Shown: positions 18,755 through 26,614 of the stretch, piece after piece
How positions within the stretch are numbered: position 1 is the first letter of the stretch
Layout of the letters: each line of letters starts with the position of its first letter
Assembly: GCF_019669925.1 (NCBI RefSeq)
Contig: NZ_AP019779.1
Coordinates: 1,069,001 to 1,133,000, forward strand
DNA from: Methanobrevibacter arboriphilus
GTDB taxonomy: Archaea; Methanobacteriota; Methanobacteria; Methanobacteriales; Methanobacteriaceae
Length of the DNA: 64,000 nucleotides
Reading direction: 5' to 3'
The notes under the pieces: generated by a model
The model's database searches: none
What the model saw: only the letters and a program-made list of their open reading frames with translations
What the model was told of the DNA's origin: nothing
Position numbers and translations under genes: made by a program

Positions 18755-19324
18755 TTAATCTCTAATTTTATTAATTAATTTAGCAACATTTTCGGCAAAT
18801 AATTTTATTGTTCCAATACCTTCTTCATCACCATTAGCAGTACCTTCTTCAAGTGCAAAAACCATATTCCAATAGTTTGAACCTACCATGATCATATTGT
18901 TTATAGGGAAAACCATTGCCATTTCTTGAAGAGTTAAAGTCTGACCACCTCTTCTAGCTACAGCTATTGGACCACCAACCATCCATGAAAGAAATTGATC
19001 AGTTCCACGAGAAACTTTCCCAATTCTTTGAAGAGCAGCCATTATATCCCCTCTAGCTGTCCCAAAATAAACAGGGGCTGCGGGGATGAACCCATCAGCT
19101 TTTCTTATTTTTTCAATGATTTCATCAAGTCCATCTTTTAAAACACAATTCCCCTTTTCTATACATTTATTACAAGCTATACAAGACTGAATTTGCATTC
19201 CACGAAGGGATAAAATCTCAGTACTTAATCCACCTTTTTCTATTTCATCAGCACATACTTCTAAAACTTCAACAGTATTACTATTTTTCCTAGGACTTCC
19301 ACTTAATAAAATTACATCTGCCAT
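18755..19324 (-). CDS. Iron-sulfur flavoprotein (NADPH-dependent FMN reductase family)
   Basis: A 189-residue flavodoxin-like protein with the FMN phosphate-binding loop LSGSPRKNSNT and a compact cysteine motif C48-X2-C51-X2-C54-X5-C60 (CIACNKCIEKGNC), the hallmark of archaeal iron-sulfur flavoproteins that carry a [4Fe-4S] cluster and FMN. Family members in methanogens transfer electrons from ferredoxin and have been linked to O2 and H2O2 reduction. The APVYFGTARGDI segment matches the family's dimer/FMN region. The start at the 19324 ATG follows GGAGTG; the in-frame GTG at 19333 lies in that site. First gene of the unit with the NifX-like gene. Confidence 0.93.
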   Translation of the reverse strand: MADVILLSGSPRKNSNTVEVLEVCADEIEKGGLSTEILSLRGMQIQSCIACNKCIEKGNCVLKDGLDEIIEKIRKADGFIPAAPVYFGTARGDIMAALQRIGKVSRGTDQFLSWMVGGPIAVARRGGQTLTLQEMAMVFPINNMIMVGSNYWNMVFALEEGTANGDEEGIGTIKLFAENVAKLINKIRD

Positions 19325-19491
19325 CTTTAACACTCCATCTAATTTAAATGTTTAATATTTTGATATTTCAAATATTAAACAATTTTAGATACTTTACTAA
19401 AAATTGTAAATAGATTAATATAATATACAAATAATATGTATATTTTTTATTTTAATTAAATTTTATTCATTTATTACTTTCATTAAATTAA

Positions 19492-19556
19492 AAATAGTAC
19501 TTAGAAATAGTATTTAAAAATAGTACTTAAAAATATTATTTAAAAATATTGATTGA
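19492..19556. repeat. Tandem array: five 13-bp units
   Basis: Consensus AAATAGTACTTAA at 19492, 19505, 19518, 19531 and 19544; the last two copies are more diverged. Confidence 0.8.
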
Positions 19557-19744
19557 AAATAATTTTAAAAAATGGTTTTAAAAATAGCCTTAAAAATAAA
19601 ATTAAAAGTTATTAAAATATTGAAAATAGAAAATTATAAATACATAAGTGTATAATATTTTTAACAAAATGTAAAAAACTATTTACAAAATGTTTAATAA
19701 GCTTAACAAAAAATTCATTGAAGATTTAATAAAAAACTTTTAAA

Positions 19745-19780
19745 TTAAAAAGTATCTTAAAAAGTATCTTAAAAAGTTTT
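19745..19780. repeat. Tandem array: three 12-bp units
   Basis: TTAAAAAGTATC at 19745-19756 and 19757-19768, then TTAAAAAGTTTT at 19769-19780. Confidence 0.7.
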
Positions 19781-19818
19781 ATAAATTAAAAAATATTTTA
19801 AAAATAATTTAATGAATG

Positions 19819-19881
19819 AATAATTTAAGAAAAGAATAACTTAAGAAAAAAATAATTTAAGAAAAAATAGCTTAAGAAAAG
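19819..19881 (+). promoter_or_regulatory. Four 16-bp tandem repeats containing CTTAAG-like half-palindromes, possible operator
   Basis: Units at 19819, 19835, 19851 and 19867, consensus AATAAYTTAAGAAAAR (the last unit is 15 bp). Each centres on YTTAAG, a palindromic or near-palindromic hexamer. The array ends about 62 bp upstream of the DUF2178 start and so is well placed to control the cassette, whose second gene is an XRE-type regulator. Operator function is inference. Confidence 0.45.
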
Positions 19882-19943
19882 AATAAAGAAAGAAAATAAT
19901 AAGAAAATAAAAAATAAGGAAAGAATATATTAAAAGTGAAAAT

Positions 19944-20360
19944 ATGAAAACAAAAATAAAAGCAATAATAACCATTATATTATCAAGTTTAGTAACACTA
20001 CTCTGGATTTTAGGAATTATATTTGCAAATTTCAATTTATTTATAATATCCATGATTGTGTTAATGATAACACTCATACCAACAATTAGATATTATAAAG
20101 AACTAGATAAATTCTTTAAAAGCAGAAATGGAGAAATAATTGAAGATGAAAGAACACAATATATTGATGAAAGAGCTTCACTTCCAGCTTTTGGATCAGT
20201 AATGGGAATAATTATATATGTAGCAATAGCTATTTTTACTCTCAGAAACATATACCCACAATATACTCCAATGTCATATGCATTCTTTTTTACAGCAATC
20301 ATAGGAATTATAATATTTTTAATAAGTAGAATCTATTTTAAACGAAAATATAGTGAGTAA
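19944..20360 (+). CDS. DUF2178-like membrane protein
   Basis: A 138-residue integral membrane protein with four predicted helices at about 7-26, 29-46, 75-96 and 108-128, and a soluble loop rich in charge between helices 2 and 3 (EIIEDERTQYIDERAS). The DERT/DERA pattern and four-helix layout match DUF2178, a family of unknown function. It is followed after 2 bp by an XRE regulator on the same strand; pairs of a small membrane protein and a Cro/XRE regulator are common in archaea and Firmicutes, and the regulator usually controls the pair. The ribosome-binding site is AAGTGA. No substrate or partner can be named. Confidence 0.85.
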   Translation: MKTKIKAIITIILSSLVTLLWILGIIFANFNLFIISMIVLMITLIPTIRYYKELDKFFKSRNGEIIEDERTQYIDERASLPAFGSVMGIIIYVAIAIFTLRNIYPQYTPMSYAFFFTAIIGIIIFLISRIYFKRKYSE

Positions 20361-20362
20361 AA

Positions 20363-20554
20363 ATGAAAAATAGAATAAAAGAATTCAGAGCGATACATGA
20401 CACTACTCAGGAAGAATTAGCTAAACAACTACAAGTATCAAGACAAACAATCTTAGCTATTGAAAAGGATAAATATGATCCATCACTAAAACTAGCATTT
20501 AAAATAGCTAAATTCTTTAAAGTTTCTGTAGAAGAACTATTCATAGATAAGTAA
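20363..20554 (+). CDS. XRE-family transcriptional regulator, minimal HTH
   Basis: A 63-residue protein that is little more than one Cro/C1 helix-turn-helix: helices IKEFRAIHDT, TQEELAKQL and SRQTILAIEKDKYDPSL, then a short dimerising tail ending in VSVEELF. It begins 2 bp after the DUF2178 gene, so the two are translationally coupled. Small regulators of this subtype (YgzD/YozG-like) generally repress their own membrane-protein partner. The 16-bp repeats upstream of the pair are candidate binding sites. The family is certain; the target is inferred. The convergent neighbour starts 20 bp beyond its stop. Confidence 0.93.
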   Translation: MKNRIKEFRAIHDTTQEELAKQLQVSRQTILAIEKDKYDPSLKLAFKIAKFFKVSVEELFIDK

Positions 20555-20574
20555 CATAATAATAAATCAAAGGA

Positions 20575-21354
20575 TTAAACTCCAGCACCATCTAAAGCAG
20601 ATGAACAATGACAATCATATTCTCTATCCATTGATTCAACAGTTTTATAAATAAGGTTAATAAGTTCTTGTCCTTTAACTTCCATTATTTCAAAAACTTC
20701 ATCCATTGTTAACTTATTTGGAGAAATAGAAGCCCCATAATTAGAAACAAGACAAATACTAGCATAACATATTTCTTTTTCTCTAGCTAATACTGCTTCA
20801 GGAAGACCAGTCATCCCTACAACATCCCCACCTAAAGTTTGAAGCATTCTTACCTCGGCAGGACTTTCAAATCGTGGACCTTCATTACAAACATAAACTC
20901 CCACTTCTACAAAGTCACCATCAGTAACAACTGATTTATTAGCTATAATTTGAGACCTCAGCCTATTACAATAAGGTTCTGTAACATCAATATGAACAAC
21001 AGCATCATCATAAAATGTTTTTTCTCTTCTAAAAGTAAAATCAATAAAGTCATCAACTATCACTAATGAACCAGGATGAATTTTTTCATCTAAAGAGCCT
21101 ACTGCATTTGTAGCTATGATTTGTTTAACACCTAAGTTATGAAGTCCCCAAATATTTGCACGATAATTGATTTTATGAGGAGGTGAACTGTGATCTCCAG
21201 AGTGTCTTGGCATAAATGCTACATCATTTTCCCCAATTTTAAAAAGAGAAATTTCTGCAGACTCACCATACGGAGTCATGATTATTTTCTTTTCAACATT
21301 ATCAACTTCTTTTGTAATGTCATAAACACCACTACCACCAATAATACCTATCAT
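20575..21354 (-). CDS. S-methyl-5'-thioinosine phosphorylase-type purine nucleoside phosphorylase
   Basis: A 259-residue MTAP-family phosphorylase beginning MIGIIGGSGVYDI. Phosphate-site residues are in the MPRHSGDHSSPPH and ATNAVGSLDEK segments, and the substrate loop is MTGLPEAVLARE. In human MTAP the base is read by Asp residues in SMATDYD; here the equivalent is VSNYGA, with Asn. In this family that change goes with 6-oxopurine (hypoxanthine) substrates, so methylthioinosine is favoured over methylthioadenosine. In methanogens methylthioadenosine is thought to be deaminated first. The start at 21354 follows GGTG; an in-frame ATG at 21369 lacks a site. It lies 63 bp downstream of rtcB on the same strand. 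Confidence 0.9.
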   Translation of the reverse strand: MIGIIGGSGVYDITKEVDNVEKKIIMTPYGESAEISLFKIGENDVAFMPRHSGDHSSPPHKINYRANIWGLHNLGVKQIIATNAVGSLDEKIHPGSLVIVDDFIDFTFRREKTFYDDAVVHIDVTEPYCNRLRSQIIANKSVVTDGDFVEVGVYVCNEGPRFESPAEVRMLQTLGGDVVGMTGLPEAVLAREKEICYASICLVSNYGASISPNKLTMDEVFEIMEVKGQELINLIYKTVESMDREYDCHCSSALDGAGV

Positions 21355-21431
21355 AAATACACCAAACATTAAGAAAATAAAGAATAAAAAATAAAGAACA
21401 AAAATAGAGAATAAGAATAAAAATAAAAAGA

Positions 21432-22892
21432 TTAACCTTTAGTAACAGCTAATGGTACAACTTTAGCTACAAGTTTAGCTATTCCAGTGCTATCAGATGT
21501 TCTAACAACTTGATCAACATCTTTATAAGCTGCAGGAGCTTCTTCAGCAAGAACTGGATCGGAATTAGCCCTCACATGAATACCTTTACTTTCAAGATCA
21601 GCTTTTATTTCATCACTAGTAAATTTCTTTTTAGCACCAGTACGGCTTAATTTCCTTCCAGCACCATGAGCAGTAGACCCAAAAGTTTCTTCCATTGCAA
21701 TATCAGTTCCATGAAGAATATAAGAAGCAGTGCCCATAGTTCCAGGAATTAAAACTGGCTGACCAACTTTTCTATATTCATTTGGAATTTCAACTCTACC
21801 TGGACCAAAAGCACGAGTAGCTCCTTTTCTATGAACCATAACTTCTTGATTCCTATTTTTTATATTATGGACCTCTTTTTTAGCAATATTATGAGCAACA
21901 TCATATATAACACTCATTTCCATATCTTCAGCAGACTGGTTGAATATTCCTTCAAAAGTCTCCCTAACCCAATGAACCATCATCTGACGATTTGCCCAAG
22001 CATAATTAGCCGCAGCGGCCATAGCTCTAAAATAATTTTCAGCTTCAATCGAATCAATAGGAGCACAAGCTAATTGTCTGTCAGGTATATTAAGATTGTG
22101 TTTTTTATATGCCTTATCCATAGCACGAAGATGATCAGAGCAAACTTGATGACCACATCCACGAGATCCACTATGAACCATAATAGTTATTGTTCCAGGT
22201 TCAAGATTAAAAGTTTTAGCTACTTCTTCATTAAAGATTTCATCAATTTTTTGAACCTCTAAAAAATGATTTCCAGACCCTAATGAACCAAGTTGGGGGA
22301 TTCCACGTTTTTTAGCCTTATCAGATACTTTAGATGAATCAGCATCTAACATCCTACCATTTTCTTCAAGAAAATTAAGGTCTTCTTCCCAACCATATTC
22401 GTTTTCAACAGCCCATTCAGCCCCAAAGTCTAAAACATTGTCAATTTCATTATTTTTTAGTCTAATTTTTCCTTTACTTCCAACACCAGAGGGAACATTA
22501 ACAAAAAGTTTATCAACAATCTCTTTCATTTTAGGTTTGATATCTTTTTCAGTTAAATTTGTTCTAACCATTCTGACACCACAATTAATATCAAATCCAA
22601 CTCCACCAGGACTAACTACCCCAGTACGAACACTAAAAGCTCCAACTCCACCAATAGGAAAACCATAACCAAAATGAATATCAGGAAGACCAATAGCAAA
22701 TTTTTGTATTCCAGGAAGACAAGCTACATTGGTTATCTGTTCAATAGCCCCCTCTTCTAAACTAGAAAGTGCATCTTTTTCTAAATAAAAGCGACCAGGG
22801 ACTTTCATTTCTCTTTTAAAGTTACTAGGAATCTCCCAAACATTTGGGCGAATTTCAGTAATATTTTCCTTAATATTCTTGTTTATACTCAT
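21432..22892 (-). CDS. rtcB: RNA-splicing ligase RtcB
   Basis: GTP- and Mn-dependent ligase that joins 2',3'-cyclic phosphate/3'-phosphate and 5'-OH RNA ends, needed for tRNA splicing in archaea. At 486 residues it contains the metal ligands D101 and C104 (GFDINCGVR), [21 protein letters not shown] and the guanylated His409 in HGAGRKLSR. No intein is present, unlike in some archaeal rtcB genes. The ATG at 22892 is used; an upstream TTG is possible but unsupported. Archease, its activator, is encoded 444 bp upstream on the same strand, and the spacer carries a partial copy of a dispersed repeat. Certain. Confidence 0.97.
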   Translation of the reverse strand: MSINKNIKENITEIRPNVWEIPSNFKREMKVPGRFYLEKDALSSLEEGAIEQITNVACLPGIQKFAIGLPDIHFGYGFPIGGVGAFSVRTGVVSPGGVGFDINCGVRMVRTNLTEKDIKPKMKEIVDKLFVNVPSGVGSKGKIRLKNNEIDNVLDFGAEWAVENEYGWEEDLNFLEENGRMLDADSSKVSDKAKKRGIPQLGSLGSGNHFLEVQKIDEIFNEEVAKTFNLEPGTITIMVHSGSRGCGHQVCSDHLRAMDKAYKKHNLNIPDRQLACAPIDSIEAENYFRAMAAAANYAWANRQMMVHWVRETFEGIFNQSAEDMEMSVIYDVAHNIAKKEVHNIKNRNQEVMVHRKGATRAFGPGRVEIPNEYRKVGQPVLIPGTMGTASYILHGTDIAMEETFGSTAHGAGRKLSRTGAKKKFTSDEIKADLESKGIHVRANSDPVLAEEAPAAYKDVDQVVRTSDSTGIAKLVAKVVPLAVTKG

Positions 22893-23336
22893 AAGAATCA
22901 ACTGTATTAATTAAATAGAAAGATAAATTTTTTATTATGAAAATATTCAGTAAATTTGTATAATCTGTATAAATATGTATAAAATAAAGTTTAAAGCATT
23001 ATATTAAATTAAAAAATTTAATTAAATAATGACGATTAAACACTAAATTAAGAATCTTATAAACCACATATCGATACATTATATTATATGGTACTATATA
23101 GTATATTATATAGTTTTGATGATATTATATAATTTACTAAAAATACTATAAAAAATAGAAACAATAAAAATGCTAAAAAAGTACTATAAAATACTAAAAT
23201 ATAATACTAAAAATAATACTGAAAATAATAATATAAATAATAATATAAATAATAGTATAAATAATAATAAAAATGTTAAATAAATATTATGAATAATATA
23301 AAACTACAAATACTAATTAAATACAACAATACCTAC
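22893..23336. other. Intergenic region between archease and rtcB
   Basis: Non-coding. The first part has a TATA-rich run (TATATGGTACTATATAGTATATTATATAG) near 23085-23113. The second part is the dispersed-repeat copy at 23163-23255 followed by AATAATATAAATAATA low-complexity sequence. It separates two functionally linked genes. Confidence 0.5.
23163..23255 (+). repeat. Dispersed intergenic repeat, partial copy A
   Basis: About 57 bp here (23163-23219, core ACTATAAAATACTAAAATAT) match the full copies at 28268-28399 (minus) and 33850-33992 (plus) with about two mismatches. The remainder to 23255 is looser AT-rich similarity. Confidence 0.6.
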
Positions 23337-23816
23337 TTATAAATCCAAAATAACTCTTATTTTACATAATTCATTACATGAAACTTCCATCATGTGAAAT
23401 GTTATTGCTTTAACCTCACTTCTTCTTTCATGAATTTTCCAATCTATTTTTTCACCTTCAACTATTGCATTGAGTTTATAAAACTTATTATCACCTGAAT
23501 TTTTCTTTTCAATAGATACTGTGAAATTTGAAAAAAGAAGAAGGTTAACTTCATGAATAAATAATAATTCTTCTAAGAAATCATATAATAAAGAAATTTT
23601 ATCCTCAGATTCAATGTTAAATTCTTTTATTTCTTTTTTATCTACTTTTTTAACATTAGTTATAACATTGAACATTGCTAAAGCAGAATTTTCAAAAGCT
23701 TCCTCTAATGTTTTCCCATATGCCCAATAACCAATGTCAGCAGTTACATCGAAAAATTCAAACTTTTTTTGAATATTTTTATGATTAGTTCTATTTTCTT
23801 CAATCATATTAATCAT
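23337..23816 (-). CDS. Archease
   Basis: A 159-residue member of the archease family, the protein cofactor that speeds RtcB turnover and widens its nucleotide use. It has the characteristic N-terminal FFDVTADIGYWAYGKTLEEAF with its metal-binding acidic residue, the SALAMFNVITN helix, and the C-terminal KAITFHMMEV motif ahead of an RVILDL end. A short N-terminal extension of about 18 residues is rich in Asn and Lys, and an alternative ATG at 23807 would trim three residues. Location upstream of rtcB on the same strand fits its role, although the long spacer leaves co-transcription open. Confidence 0.92.
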   Translation of the reverse strand: MINMIEENRTNHKNIQKKFEFFDVTADIGYWAYGKTLEEAFENSALAMFNVITNVKKVDKKEIKEFNIESEDKISLLYDFLEELLFIHEVNLLLFSNFTVSIEKKNSGDNKFYKLNAIVEGEKIDWKIHERRSEVKAITFHMMEVSCNELCKIRVILDL

Positions 23817-24003
23817 GAAAATTTTTAAAGTCAGTTTTTTGCTATTTAAGTTGATTTAAATGTTTTTTATGAGAATAAGTACATATAATTAAAATTCAAT
23901 AATTTTAATATTACTCCTCATAAGCTCTCTCGGATTTTCTTTATATGCATTTTTCAACTAATTATATTTATGAACAAATTTGAGTGAAAATTTGAGTGAT
24001 TAT

Positions 24004-24192
24004 ATGTCAAAAAATACAAATCAATATATAAGAAATGATTTAAGGAAAAAAAATGATATAAACGATTTTTTATTCTTTAAAAACATTAGCTTTCAATCTT
24101 GCATGGTAATACTCTTTGTTTTTCTAGTATTACTTTTCAGTATATTATCTATAGCTACAACCCCTAATCCTAGTGTTATTTTTGGAATTTAA
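24004..24192 (+). CDS. Small single-span membrane protein, unrecognised
   Basis: A predicted 62-residue protein with a hydrophilic, Asn/Lys-rich N-terminus (about 1-28) and one strong hydrophobic segment (SCMVILFVFLVLLFSILSIA, about 33-52). The ATG at 24004 has GAGTGAT four bases upstream, a good match to the local ribosome-binding consensus, and a TATA-like TTTATATG lies about 65 bp further up, which is why it is listed. A perfect palindrome lies 9 bp after the stop. No family was recognised, and in DNA this AT-rich a 62-codon frame can arise by chance. It sits alone between archease and cdc6, divergent from archease. Confidence 0.35.
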   Translation: MSKNTNQYIRNDLRKKNDINDFLFFKNISFQSCMVILFVFLVLLFSILSIATTPNPSVIFGI

Positions 24193-24201
24193 AAATAGTA
24201 C

Positions 24202-24219
24202 CACTATTGCCCAATAGTG
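24202..24219. promoter_or_regulatory. Perfect 8-bp inverted repeat with 2-bp spacer
   Basis: CACTATTG at 24202-24209 and CAATAGTG at 24212-24219, 9 bp past the stop of the small membrane protein. The very short spacer fits a protein-binding palindrome better than an RNA hairpin. It stands out from surrounding AT-rich DNA by its G/C content. Confidence 0.4.
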
Positions 24220-24559
24220 ATATTATATATTTTAATATTATATAAATCCAATATATAACTTAAAAAAATTATACTACCAAACCCTAAGTAGCTAATGAGT
24301 AAACCATGCAAGACTTTTTATTATAAATATTAATATAAATATTTATATGAATGATTATAGCGAGAATTGCATTACAATATGCTAATAGGAAATAATTAAA
24401 ATTTTGATCAAAAGTTATAGATAGTATAAAAATTAACAATCTACATCAGTCAATAATTATAATAAAAAATAATTATGATAAAAAGAATTATAATAAAAAT
24501 AATCTTGATGAAGAACATAATAATAAATATTAATTATAAAAATGAATACTCATAATAAG

Positions 24560-24590
24560 GCCATATAATTTAGATATTAAATTATATGGC
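24560..24590 (-). terminator. Perfect 13-bp inverted repeat downstream of cdc6
   Basis: GCCATATAATTTA at 24560-24572 and TAAATTATATGGC at 24578-24590 with a 5-nt loop. It starts 41 nt after the cdc6 stop on the cdc6 strand. This is among the strongest stem-loops noticed in the window and is suitable as a transcript end or 3' stability hairpin. Confidence 0.6.
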
Positions 24591-24630
24591 TTAAAAATAG
24601 ATATATAAAACATTTAAAAAAAAATTTTAA

Positions 24631-25749
24631 TTATAAAAGGCATTTTTTAACATCTTCAGAGTTAACTCTAAGTATTATTTGTCTAGAATTTCCTCTAACT
24701 CCTTTTCCTGTGAATTTTGTATCAATTAGTCTCAAAAATTCTAATTTTTCTAAAGCTCTTCCAAATGTTGCATAGCTGAGTCCTGTTTCTTCCATAAACA
24801 ACTTAGATAAAGGGCCAGAATTTAAAGGCTCATCTTTGGTTGCAATGACTTTTAACAAATCTTTTTCTGATTTATTTAATGATCTTAATGTTTCAACTAA
24901 TTTTAAAGAATTACTCTTAGATTTAGCTTCTTCAAGATGAGATAATTCTATTGTTCTAGATGCATTGGATTCAGCTATGTTTCCACATATTCTCAATAGA
25001 TCAATCCCAGTTCTCAAATCTCCTCCATCTATAGAATAATCAGTAATTTCCTCTAATATTTCATCACTAATTACTCCAGGATAAAATCCCAATTTAGCCC
25101 TATCAGTGAGAATACTTAGTATTTCACTTCGAGTATAAGGAGGAAATGTTATCTCCTGAGGAATGAAAACTGTATTCACATTTTTATCTAATGCAAACCT
25201 AAATTCAAGTTCTGATAAAATTGCAAACAGTCCTGTTCTAACTCCTGGAAATTCTTCATAAGCTCGTAATATATCATAAAATATCTTATTAATCATGTTA
25301 TTTTTGAATAAATAATCAACATCATCAAAAGCTACCAATAATGCTTTATCTTCATCTGAAAGATGTTGCATTATTTTTTCATATACCCTTGATACAGGAA
25401 TTCCTGTTTCAGGAGGAGCATGCCCAAAAATCTTTTTATGTATCTGTGAAAATATACTAAAACGAGTAGTATGTAATTGACAATTTACATAACAACAAAA
25501 AATCTTATTAGAATTTTTTTCAACCATTTCAAAAAGTTTTTTTATTGCAGTTGTCTTTCCTGTAGCACAAGACCCAAGTATAACAGTATTAACAGGTCGT
25601 CCTTTATTTAAAGCTGGACGAATAGACATTGCCATGCCTTCCATTTGTGAATCTCTGAAATTATAATTTTCAGGCATATAATCTGGATTAAATGCATTTA
25701 TATCCTGAAATATTGTTTCATCATGAAGTAATATATCTTCAATTCCCAT
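24631..25749 (-). CDS. cdc6: Orc1/Cdc6 family replication initiator, divergent paralogue
   Basis: A 372-residue AAA+ protein with Walker A GSCATGKTT, Walker B VAFDDVDYL and a C-terminal winged helix (about 290-372, including SYATFGRALEKLEFL). It binds origins or helps load the MCM helicase. At sensor 1 the usual Asn of the S-N-D-L pattern appears to be replaced (ILSELEF), and the following LDxRVxS motif reads LDKNVNT, so ATP sensing may be altered. That would suit the second Orc1/Cdc6 protein (Cdc6-2 type) of Methanobacteriales rather than the origin-specific one, but this is inference. It is preceded by mptE on the same strand with a 94-bp gap holding a small inverted repeat. Confidence 0.93.
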   Translation of the reverse strand: MGIEDILLHDETIFQDINAFNPDYMPENYNFRDSQMEGMAMSIRPALNKGRPVNTVILGSCATGKTTAIKKLFEMVEKNSNKIFCCYVNCQLHTTRFSIFSQIHKKIFGHAPPETGIPVSRVYEKIMQHLSDEDKALLVAFDDVDYLFKNNMINKIFYDILRAYEEFPGVRTGLFAILSELEFRFALDKNVNTVFIPQEITFPPYTRSEILSILTDRAKLGFYPGVISDEILEEITDYSIDGGDLRTGIDLLRICGNIAESNASRTIELSHLEEAKSKSNSLKLVETLRSLNKSEKDLLKVIATKDEPLNSGPLSKLFMEETGLSYATFGRALEKLEFLRLIDTKFTGKGVRGNSRQIILRVNSEDVKKCLL

Positions 25750-25814
25750 AACAATAGTATGTATAAACTTATATAAAAAAGTATATTCTAATTATCTTAA
25801 AATAAAATAAATTA

Positions 25815-25838
25815 TTACTAAATCTAGTTGATTAGTAA
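25815..25838. promoter_or_regulatory. 7-bp inverted repeat between mptE and cdc6
   Basis: TTACTAA at 25815-25821 and TTAGTAA at 25832-25838 around a 10-nt loop. It begins 6 bp past the mptE stop and 66 bp upstream of the cdc6 start, so it may end the mptE transcript or be a cdc6 operator. Confidence 0.35.
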
Positions 25839-25843
25839 ATAAA

Positions 25844-26614
25844 TTATTTACTTAAATTAATTATTTCAACATCATTATTCTTTTTTATCCAATCAATAAG
25901 TTTTTCAGCATATAATAACTTTTTTTGCTTAATTTCATCAGCTTCAGCAGTTTCTAAATTGATATTGGGTCGAGAATATTTAGTTACAATTTTTCCAAAG
26001 TCCATTCCAGCAAGAACAATCTTCTCGGCATTTAAAGTAATAGCTAAAAACACTGCCCTATCACCATCAGTAAAACCTCCGAAATTATAAAGATTAGAAA
26101 ATGGTTTAGACTGAGTAGTACCTAAAATCTTATTAAACTTATTCGTGTATTTTAATATTTGATCAAAATTATTACCATGAGCATGAAGAACAAATAAAGA
26201 TCCTAAATCATTTGCCAGTAATAAATCTTCAATTTTACCATCTAAATCAGTTACTATTATATCTGGAACAATATTTTCTTCTAAAAGAGCTGTTGTTGCA
26301 CCATCAGCAGAAATTAATATATAATCATCAGAGTCTTCTAAGTTAGAAATCTTTTTAACTTTTTCTATGTCTTTTTTTAATGATGGTCCTGCACCAAAAA
26401 CTATAAAATTTCTTATATCTGCTTTACTTTTATGAAAATTATGAACATTAATATTCTCATGTTCTAAATTATCCAATAAATCTTCAATTTTGATTGAGTC
26501 TCTTACAGATAATAATTTATTTAAAATAGCAGCAGTTTTTTCATCTTCTTCTTTTGGAAATCCAAAATCAGATAATATTTTCTCATACCAAATATTCCAT
26601 TCATCAAATTTCAT
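25844..26614 (-). CDS. mptE: 6-hydroxymethyl-7,8-dihydropterin diphosphokinase (MptE-like, DUF115)
   Basis: A 256-residue protein with the DUF115/MptE pattern: GAGPSLKKDI, ILISADGATTALLEENIVPDIIVTDLDG (metal Asp cluster), LHAHGNNFD, TTQSKPFSNLYNFGGFTDGDRAV and LAGMDFG. MptE activates hydroxymethyldihydropterin with ATP during tetrahydromethanopterin synthesis, so it supplies the C1 carrier used by Ftr, whose gene is at 59454-60347. The length is typical. It is monocistronic or leads into cdc6. Related DUF115 proteins occur in flagellin glycosylation in bacteria, but the archaeal stand-alone form is the pterin enzyme. Confidence 0.92.
   Translation of the reverse strand: MKFDEWNIWYEKILSDFGFPKEEDEKTAAILNKLLSVRDSIKIEDLLDNLEHENINVHNFHKSKADIRNFIVFGAGPSLKKDIEKVKKISNLEDSDDYILISADGATTALLEENIVPDIIVTDLDGKIEDLLLANDLGSLFVLHAHGNNFDQILKYTNKFNKILGTTQSKPFSNLYNFGGFTDGDRAVFLAITLNAEKIVLAGMDFGKIVTKYSRPNINLETAEADEIKQKKLLYAEKLIDWIKKNNDVEIINLSK

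Larger units (their letters stand above)
19325..19943. other. Repeat-rich intergenic region upstream of the DUF2178/XRE pair
   Basis: No gene. It contains three separate tandem arrays with different periods (13 bp at 19492-19556, 12 bp at 19745-19780, 16 bp at 19819-19881). It separates a minus-strand gene from a plus-strand pair, so it holds both divergent promoters. Confidence 0.6.
24193..24630. other. Intergenic region downstream of cdc6
   Basis: Non-coding; contains the palindrome at 24202-24219 and the strong inverted repeat at 24560-24590. No origin-recognition-box family or long iterons were recognised. Confidence 0.5.

Noticed and set aside
17868-19324. Nitrogen-fixation cluster suggested by the NifX-like gene
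   Set aside because: No nifH, nifD, nifK, nifE, nifN or nifB is present; stand-alone NifX-domain proteins are common in methanogens without such a cluster nearby.
24193-25843. Replication origin beside cdc6
   Set aside because: The flanking spacers have inverted repeats but no multiple origin-recognition-box-like repeats or duplex-unwinding element distinguishable from the general AT background. A GC-skew analysis of the full genome would be needed.
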